Shown here piece by piece: positions 60,049-64,000 of a stretch of 64,000 nucleotides of DNA (position 1 is the first letter of the stretch; every line of letters starts with the position of its first letter). Source of the stretch: DASUPK01 sp036276255 (GTDB lineage Bacteria; Actinomycetota; Thermoleophilia; Solirubrobacterales; 70-9); the NCBI GenBank assembly GCA_036276255.1, contig DASUPK010000050.1, positions 28,575-92,574 on the forward strand. Direction: 5' to 3'. Position numbers and translations under genes: made by a program. The notes beneath the pieces are model-generated. The model searched no databases and had not been told where the DNA came from. It was given only the letters and a program-made list of their open reading frames with translations.

Positions 60049-61380
60049 ATGTTCGACCAGCTTTCAGACCGCCTGCAGGGCGTGCTCTCAGACGTTCGCT
60101 CGCGGGGCAAACTGTCTCCTGACGACGTGGACAACGCCCTCCGTGAGGTCCGCCTCGCGCTGCTCGAGGCGGACGTCAACTTCAAGGTGGTCAAGGACTT
60201 CACGGCCGCCCTGCGGGAGCGCCTCGCCGGCGAGGAGATCTCCGAGGCTCTCAACCCAGGCCAGACCGTGATCAAGGCTGTCAACGACGAGCTCACCGCC
60301 CTGATGGGCGGCGCCGGCCGCGACCTCGTCTTCGCTCCCAGCGGGCCCACCGTGATCCTGATGAGCGGCCTGCAGGGCTCGGGCAAGACCACCGCCACCG
60401 CCAAGCTGGCAAAGCTCTTGGGCAAGGGGAACAAGGACGTGGCCGTCGCCGCTGCCGACCTGCAGCGCCCGGCCGCGGTCGAGCAGCTCGAGAAGCTCGG
60501 CGCGCAGGCGAACGCTCACGTCTACTCCATCCCCGGCGAGACCGACGCCGTCAAGGTCGCGAAGTGGGCCCGCGAGCAGGCGGTCGAGGAGAACCGCGAC
60601 GTGCTGATCGTCGACACCGCGGGGCGCCTGCATGTCGACCAGGACCTGATGGACGAGCTGGCGGAGGTGCGCAAGGTCACCAAGCCGCACGACGTGCTGC
60701 TGGTGGTCGACGCGATGACCGGTCAGGACGCGGTCAACGTGGCCGAGAGCTTCGCCGAGGTCGCCGACTTCGACGGGGTCGTGATCACCAAGCTCGATGG
60801 CGATGCCCGCGGCGGCGCCGCGCTGTCGGTCCGGGCGGTCACCGGCAAGCCGATCATGTACGGCTCGACCGGCGAGAAGCTCGACGAGCTCGAGCGCTTC
60901 CACCCCGACCGGATGGCCGGCCGGATCCTCGGCATGGGCGACGTCATGTCGCTGATCGAGAAGACGCAGGGCGAGTTCGACGAGGACCAGGCGGCCGACC
61001 TCGAGCGCAAGATCCGCAAGCAGCAGTTCACGCTGGACGACTTCCTGACCCAGATGAAGCAGGTCCGCCGCATGGGCCCCCTCGGCAACCTGATGAAGAT
61101 GATGCCCGGGATGGGGAAGGCCATGCAGGGCATGGGCCAGGTCGATGAGCGCGAGCTGGACCGACTGGAGGCCATCATCCAGTCGATGACGCCCCACGAG
61201 CGGGCGCACCCCGCCGAGATCAACGGCTCCCGCCGCAAGCGAATCGCAACCGGCTCCGGCACCACCGTCCAGGCCGTCAACCGCCTGGTCAAGCAGTTCG
61301 GCCAGATGAACAAGATGATGAAGCAGCTCTCCGAGGGCAAGATGCCGGACCCCGCCGCCTTGATGCGCAACATGCGATGA
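60049..61380 (+). CDS. ffh: Signal recognition particle protein Ffh
   Basis: A 443-residue SRP54 GTPase binding signal sequences and 4.5S RNA. MFDQLSDRLQGVLSDVR opens the N domain, G1 is GLQGSGKTTATAKLA near residue 106, then AADLQRPAAVEQLEKLG, VDTAGRLHVDQDLM, TKLDGDARGGAAL. The methionine-rich M domain starts at about 300 (MKMMPGMGKAMQGMGQ; GSRRKRIATGSGTTVQ is the RNA-binding motif). ATG start. Its partner ftsY is 1.8 kb upstream. Confidence 0.97.
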   Translation: MFDQLSDRLQGVLSDVRSRGKLSPDDVDNALREVRLALLEADVNFKVVKDFTAALRERLAGEEISEALNPGQTVIKAVNDELTALMGGAGRDLVFAPSGPTVILMSGLQGSGKTTATAKLAKLLGKGNKDVAVAAADLQRPAAVEQLEKLGAQANAHVYSIPGETDAVKVAKWAREQAVEENRDVLIVDTAGRLHVDQDLMDELAEVRKVTKPHDVLLVVDAMTGQDAVNVAESFAEVADFDGVVITKLDGDARGGAALSVRAVTGKPIMYGSTGEKLDELERFHPDRMAGRILGMGDVMSLIEKTQGEFDEDQAADLERKIRKQQFTLDDFLTQMKQVRRMGPLGNLMKMMPGMGKAMQGMGQVDERELDRLEAIIQSMTPHERAHPAEINGSRRKRIATGSGTTVQAVNRLVKQFGQMNKMMKQLSEGKMPDPAALMRNMR

Positions 61381-61402
61381 ACCCTCTAACCTCCGCCGCC
61401 GC

Positions 61403-61657
61403 ATGTCCGTGAGAATCAGACTTCGCAGGGTCGGGTCGAAGAAGAACCCGATCTGGAGGGTTGTCGTCGCCGACCAGCGCTCGCCGCGGGACGGCCGCAC
61501 GATCGAGACGATCGGCCAGTACAACCCGCAGCCCGACCCGTCGCTGATCGTGATCGACGAGGATCGCGCGAAGCACTGGCTGGAGAAGGGGGCGCGGCCG
61601 ACGAGGACGGTGGCCACCCTGCTTCGCACCAAGGGCATCAAGTCGACCGGTAGCTGA
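61403..61657 (+). CDS. rpsP: 30S ribosomal protein S16
   Basis: An 84-residue S16: VRIRLRRVGSKKNPIWRVVVADQRSPRDGR, here as two adjacent conserved blocks, then IETIGQYNPQ and HWLEKGARPTRTV. ATG start, 22 nt after ffh and 5 nt before khpA. Member of the ffh-rpsP-khpA-trmD-rplS group. Confidence 0.96.
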   Translation: MSVRIRLRRVGSKKNPIWRVVVADQRSPRDGRTIETIGQYNPQPDPSLIVIDEDRAKHWLEKGARPTRTVATLLRTKGIKSTGS

Positions 61658-61662
61658 CAACG

Positions 61663-61896
61663 GTGCGCGATCTGCTCGAGTTCCTGGCCCGGTCGCTCGT
61701 CGAGAGCCCCGACGAGGTCAAGGTGACCGAGGTCGAGGAGATCGACGGCGAGGTCGTGCTCGAGGTCGAGGTGGCCGACGATGACCTCGGCAGGGTGATC
61801 GGCCGAGGCGGGCGCGTCGCGAACGCGCTGCGCTCGGTGATGAAGGCCGCGGCGACCCGCGAGGACAAGCGCGTGGTCGTCGACATCCTGGACTGA
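61663..61896 (+). CDS. khpA: KH-domain RNA-binding protein KhpA
   Basis: A 77-residue single-KH protein. The RNA-binding GxxG loop is in VIGRGGRVANALRSVM. In Gram-positive bacteria KhpA (with KhpB) binds many RNAs and affects cell size. GTG start. The next gene is trmD; the rimM gene usually found between them is not present. Confidence 0.93.
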   Translation: MRDLLEFLARSLVESPDEVKVTEVEEIDGEVVLEVEVADDDLGRVIGRGGRVANALRSVMKAAATREDKRVVVDILD

Positions 61897-61906
61897 GGGC
61901 GCTGTC

Positions 61907-62566
61907 GTGCGCATGGAAGTGTTCACGCTCTTCCCGGAGCACTTCGAATGGTTCCTGCGCCAGCGCCACGTCTCCAACGCGATTGAGCAGGGCAACGAGC
62001 TCGCCTTCCGCAACTACCGCGACACGACGCCACTGGGCGCCGGCCAAGTGGACGACTCGCCCTACGGCGGCGGCGCCGGGATGGTGATGCGGGTGGACGT
62101 CGTGGACGCCGCCCTCGAGGCCGCCTACGGCTCCGACCGCGGCGGGGTGCGGAAGATCGCGCTGACGCCGTCGGGGCGGCTGCTCGATGAGTCCCTGGCG
62201 GCCGAGCTCGCCGAGGAGACTCATCTCGCCCTGCTCTGCGGGCGCTACGAGGGCTTCGACGAGCGCGTAGTCGAGCACCTGGCGGACGAGGCGGTCTCGA
62301 TCGGCCGCTACGTGCTCGCGGGTGGTGAGCTGCCGGCGATGGTGATCGCCGACACCGTGCTGCGCAAGCTGCCCGGCGCCCTCGGCGACTCGGAGAGCGC
62401 GGTCGAGGAGTCCTACAGCGCCGCCCTCGAGGGAGCGCCGGAGTACCCGCACTACACCCGCCCGGCTTCCTACCGCGGCTGGGAGGTTCCCGAGATCCTG
62501 CTGTCGGGCAACCACGCCCGGGTGAAGGAGTGGCGCCACGATCAAGCTCGCCGCCGGGCGGAGTGA
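61907..62566 (+). CDS. trmD: tRNA (guanine37-N1)-methyltransferase TrmD
   Basis: A 219-residue SPOUT-class enzyme making m1G37, which prevents frameshifting. VFTLFPEHFEWF, DDSPYGGGAGMVMRVD, LLCGRYEGFDERV (knot loop) and SIGRYVLAGGELPAM are all present, as are the catalytic Asp region and the C-terminal HYTRPASYRGWEVPEILLSG split over residues about 180-200. GTG 61907 or ATG 61913. The stop is followed by an 83-nt gap to rplS. Confidence 0.95.
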   Translation: MRMEVFTLFPEHFEWFLRQRHVSNAIEQGNELAFRNYRDTTPLGAGQVDDSPYGGGAGMVMRVDVVDAALEAAYGSDRGGVRKIALTPSGRLLDESLAAELAEETHLALLCGRYEGFDERVVEHLADEAVSIGRYVLAGGELPAMVIADTVLRKLPGALGDSESAVEESYSAALEGAPEYPHYTRPASYRGWEVPEILLSGNHARVKEWRHDQARRRAE

Positions 62567-62649
62567 AACTTCTCCGCTAACCTTCCGCCTCGCGGCGCGC
62601 GCCTCTGGCTCGTGCTTTTTTTAAGCCCCCACCCGATCATCCTCAAGCG
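62567..62649 (+). promoter_or_regulatory. trmD-rplS gap with a T7 tract
   Basis: Contains GC-rich palindromic ggcgcgcgcc and then gtgctttttttaagc: a run of seven T at about 62618, rare in this GC-rich window. It could be an intrinsic terminator or an upstream element of an rplS promoter. No Shine-Dalgarno precedes the rplS ATG. Confidence 0.35.
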
Positions 62650-63225
62650 ATGAGCACTGTCATCGAAAGCCTCGAGAAGCGTGACCTGAAGCAGCGCCCG
62701 AAGTTCGGCGCCGGCGATCGCGTGCGCGTCCACTTCCAGGTGGTCGAGGGCAACCGCAAGCGGACCCAGGTCTTCGAGGGCATCGTGATCAAGCGGCAGG
62801 GCAGCGGCGTCCGCGAGACGTTCACGGTGCGCAAGCAGTCGTTCGGCGTGGGCGTGGAGCGAACGTTCCCGCTGCACTCCCCGAAGATCGAGAAGCTCGA
62901 GATCGCTGCCCGCGGCGACGTCCGCCGGGCGAAGCTCTACTACCTGCGCGACAAGGTCGGCAAGAGCGCTCGGGTCGCGGAACGCCGCTGGGGCATCGAG
63001 GACGAGGTGCTCGTCGCCGAGGAGGAAGCGGAGGGTACCGACGCCGAGGGCGTCGCGGTCAGCGAGGCCGAGGCCGAGTTGGTCGAGCCCCCCGAGGAGG
63101 AGGGCGAGGGCACGGAGGGTGAGGCCTCCGAAGGCGAGGATGCCGGTGGGGGCGAGGCGGAGGCGAACCAGGAGCCGGAGCCAGAGGCGACGGCCGACGC
63201 TTCCCCCGAAAAGGCAGAAGACTGA
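62650..63225 (+). CDS. rplS: 50S ribosomal protein L19 with long acidic tail
   Basis: A 191-residue protein. Residues 1-119 are a normal L19: RPKFGAGDRVRVHFQVVEGN, VFEGIVIKRQGSGVRETFTV, ERTFPLHSPKIEKLEI, KLYYLRDKVGKSARV. Then follow about 72 residues made almost wholly of Glu, Ala, Gly, Pro, Asp and Ser (EEEAEGTDAEG...EPEPEATADA), absent from usual L19 (about 115 aa). ATG start without visible ribosome site. The stop overlaps the inferred lepB start as CTGA. Confidence 0.95.
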   Translation: MSTVIESLEKRDLKQRPKFGAGDRVRVHFQVVEGNRKRTQVFEGIVIKRQGSGVRETFTVRKQSFGVGVERTFPLHSPKIEKLEIAARGDVRRAKLYYLRDKVGKSARVAERRWGIEDEVLVAEEEAEGTDAEGVAVSEAEAELVEPPEEEGEGTEGEASEGEDAGGGEAEANQEPEPEATADASPEKAED

Positions 63226-63857
63226 GGGTCCCCAGGCCCAACAGTACCCAGGGCGCGCTCCTCGAGCTCGTCGTCATCGTCGCGCTCGCGCTCGGACTGG
63301 CGCTGGGAATCCAGGCGTGGATCGTCAAGCCGTACCAGATCCCCTCGGAATCGATGGAGCCGACCCTCGACGTCGGCCAGCGCGTGCTGGTCAATCGCTT
63401 TCTCTACCACTTCAAGGACCCGCAGATCGGCGACATCGTCGTCTTCCACCCGCCGCAGGGCGCGAACGGCGGCGGGGCCGGCGGCGAGTGCGGGGATCCG
63501 CGGACGGGCGCGAGCGGCCCGAGCGGCGCGGCCTGCGACGAGCCGACCCCGCAGGAGGCGAGCGTCAACTTCATCAAGAGGATCGTCGCCGGCCCGGGTG
63601 ACACCCTGAGCGTCCAGAACGGTCATCCGGTGGTGAACGGGAAGATCGCCCAGGAGGACTTCATCCGCCCATGCACGCCAGGCGGTGCCTGCAATTTGCC
63701 GAAGACCATCACCATCCCGCCCGACCATTACTTCATGATGGGCGACAACCGTGGGGAAAGCGACGACAGCCGTTTCTGGGGACCCGTCCCCCGCGACTGG
63801 ATCATCGGCCAGGCCTTTGCCACCTACTGGCCCCCAGACCGCATCGGCATCTTCTAG
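63222..63857 (+). CDS. lepB: Signal peptidase I
   Basis: Membrane serine protease (211 aa) that cleaves signal peptides. TM anchor LVVIVALALGLALGIQAWIV, catalytic Ser in YQIPSESMEPTL, catalytic Lys in NFIKRIVAGPGD, and GDNRGESDDSRFWGPV are clear. The first conventional start (ATG 63354) is the Met right after the catalytic Ser, so it would give a protein with no nucleophile and no anchor. No ATG, GTG or TTG lies upstream in frame. CTG 63222-63224 overlaps the rplS stop as CTGA, 7 nt after AAAAGG (63209-63214). I infer a CUG start. Confidence 0.93.
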   Translation: MRVPRPNSTQGALLELVVIVALALGLALGIQAWIVKPYQIPSESMEPTLDVGQRVLVNRFLYHFKDPQIGDIVVFHPPQGANGGGAGGECGDPRTGASGPSGAACDEPTPQEASVNFIKRIVAGPGDTLSVQNGHPVVNGKIAQEDFIRPCTPGGACNLPKTITIPPDHYFMMGDNRGESDDSRFWGPVPRDWIIGQAFATYWPPDRIGIF

Positions 63858-63885
63858 GCGCCGCAAGCGGCCGACCGCCGCCAAG

Positions 63886-64000
63886 CTGTTCCGCTTCGAC
63901 CGCTCTTTCGGCGCCCCGATGGTGGCCGGAGCCGACGAGGCCGGGCGTGGATCCCTGGCGGGCCCGCTGGTCGCCGCGGCCGTGATCTTCGACCTCGAGC
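63886..64000 (+). CDS. rnhB: Ribonuclease HII, N-terminal part
   Basis: Cut by the window end. VAGADEAGRGSLAGPLVAAAV is the RNase HII signature with the first catalytic Asp-Glu-Ala-Gly-Arg-Gly. Conserved-looking residues (KLFRFDRSFGAP) precede the first ATG at 63919; no conventional start lies before it after the lepB stop. A CTG at 63886 is one possibility; ATG 63919 is also usable because the core starts after it. The lepB-rnhB order is common in Actinobacteria. Confidence 0.85.
   Translation, partial: MFRFDRSFGAPMVAGADEAGRGSLAGPLVAAAVIFDLE

Overview
This is a high-GC chromosomal segment of housekeeping genes from an actinobacterium, most likely the class Thermoleophilia (Solirubrobacterales-like). 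The pointers are the very high GC, many GTG and TTG starts, a SepIVA-like protein, an F420/flavin-dependent oxidoreductase-fold protein, and small secreted proteins with an 'ALFVALGG-x-x-YA' type N-terminus, a style common in that class. I see no transposase, integrase, prophage, CRISPR array, tRNA or rRNA. There is no gene-free stretch over 300 bases. The longest gap (15407-15684) holds a leader peptide and hairpins.

Layout. 1-740: the 3' part of glycine decarboxylase subunit 2. 804-4401 (minus): a secreted protein and a three-gene end-joining set (LigD-type ligase, Ku, LigD-type polymerase). 4507-5993: a FetAB-type iron exporter. 5990-8906: polysaccharide deacetylase, an MFS pump and a PPOX-fold enzyme. 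8943-14307: trpS, scpA-scpB, two cell-wall hydrolases, rluB, aroH and an acetyltransferase. 14312-19189: an aromatic amino acid operon (hisC-type aminotransferase, DAHP synthase, tyrA, aroA) with a peptide-leader attenuation region before DAHP synthase. 19178-31224: cupin, cmk, der, a DUF3352 membrane protein, metK, a PH-domain protein, priA, def, fmt, a zinc ribbon, rpe and a two-TM RCK channel-like protein. 31294-32733 (minus): a flippase. 32860-36403: a complete riboflavin operon ribD-ribE-ribBA-ribH. 36396-45451: a PAS-EAL phosphodiesterase, rpmB, fakA, recG, rsmD, coaD and SepIVA-like. 45581-50322: a lipid-catabolism-like patch. 50347-64000: the conserved block DUF177-rpmF-plsX-acpP-rnc-smc-(GST)-ftsY-(Ldt)-ffh-rpsP-khpA-trmD-rplS-lepB-rnhB.

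Points that stand out. (1) Five genes have conserved N-termini that extend upstream of any ATG, GTG or TTG. Each has a plausible ATA, GTA, CTG or ATC codon 5-9 nt after a Shine-Dalgarno-like sequence, and three of these codons overlap the upstream stop in the same 4-nt way as ATGA. (2) A 31-codon leader ending in Tyr-Phe-Tyr-Phe-Trp-Arg-Phe precedes DAHP synthase and is embedded in mutually exclusive hairpins. (3) The only RNase III visible lacks two of the four usual metal ligands. (4) A palindromic repeat, often with CTAG at its ends, sits exactly at gene stop codons. (5) The channel-like protein has a degenerate selectivity filter. All functional calls rest on motif recognition by eye; no database search was possible.
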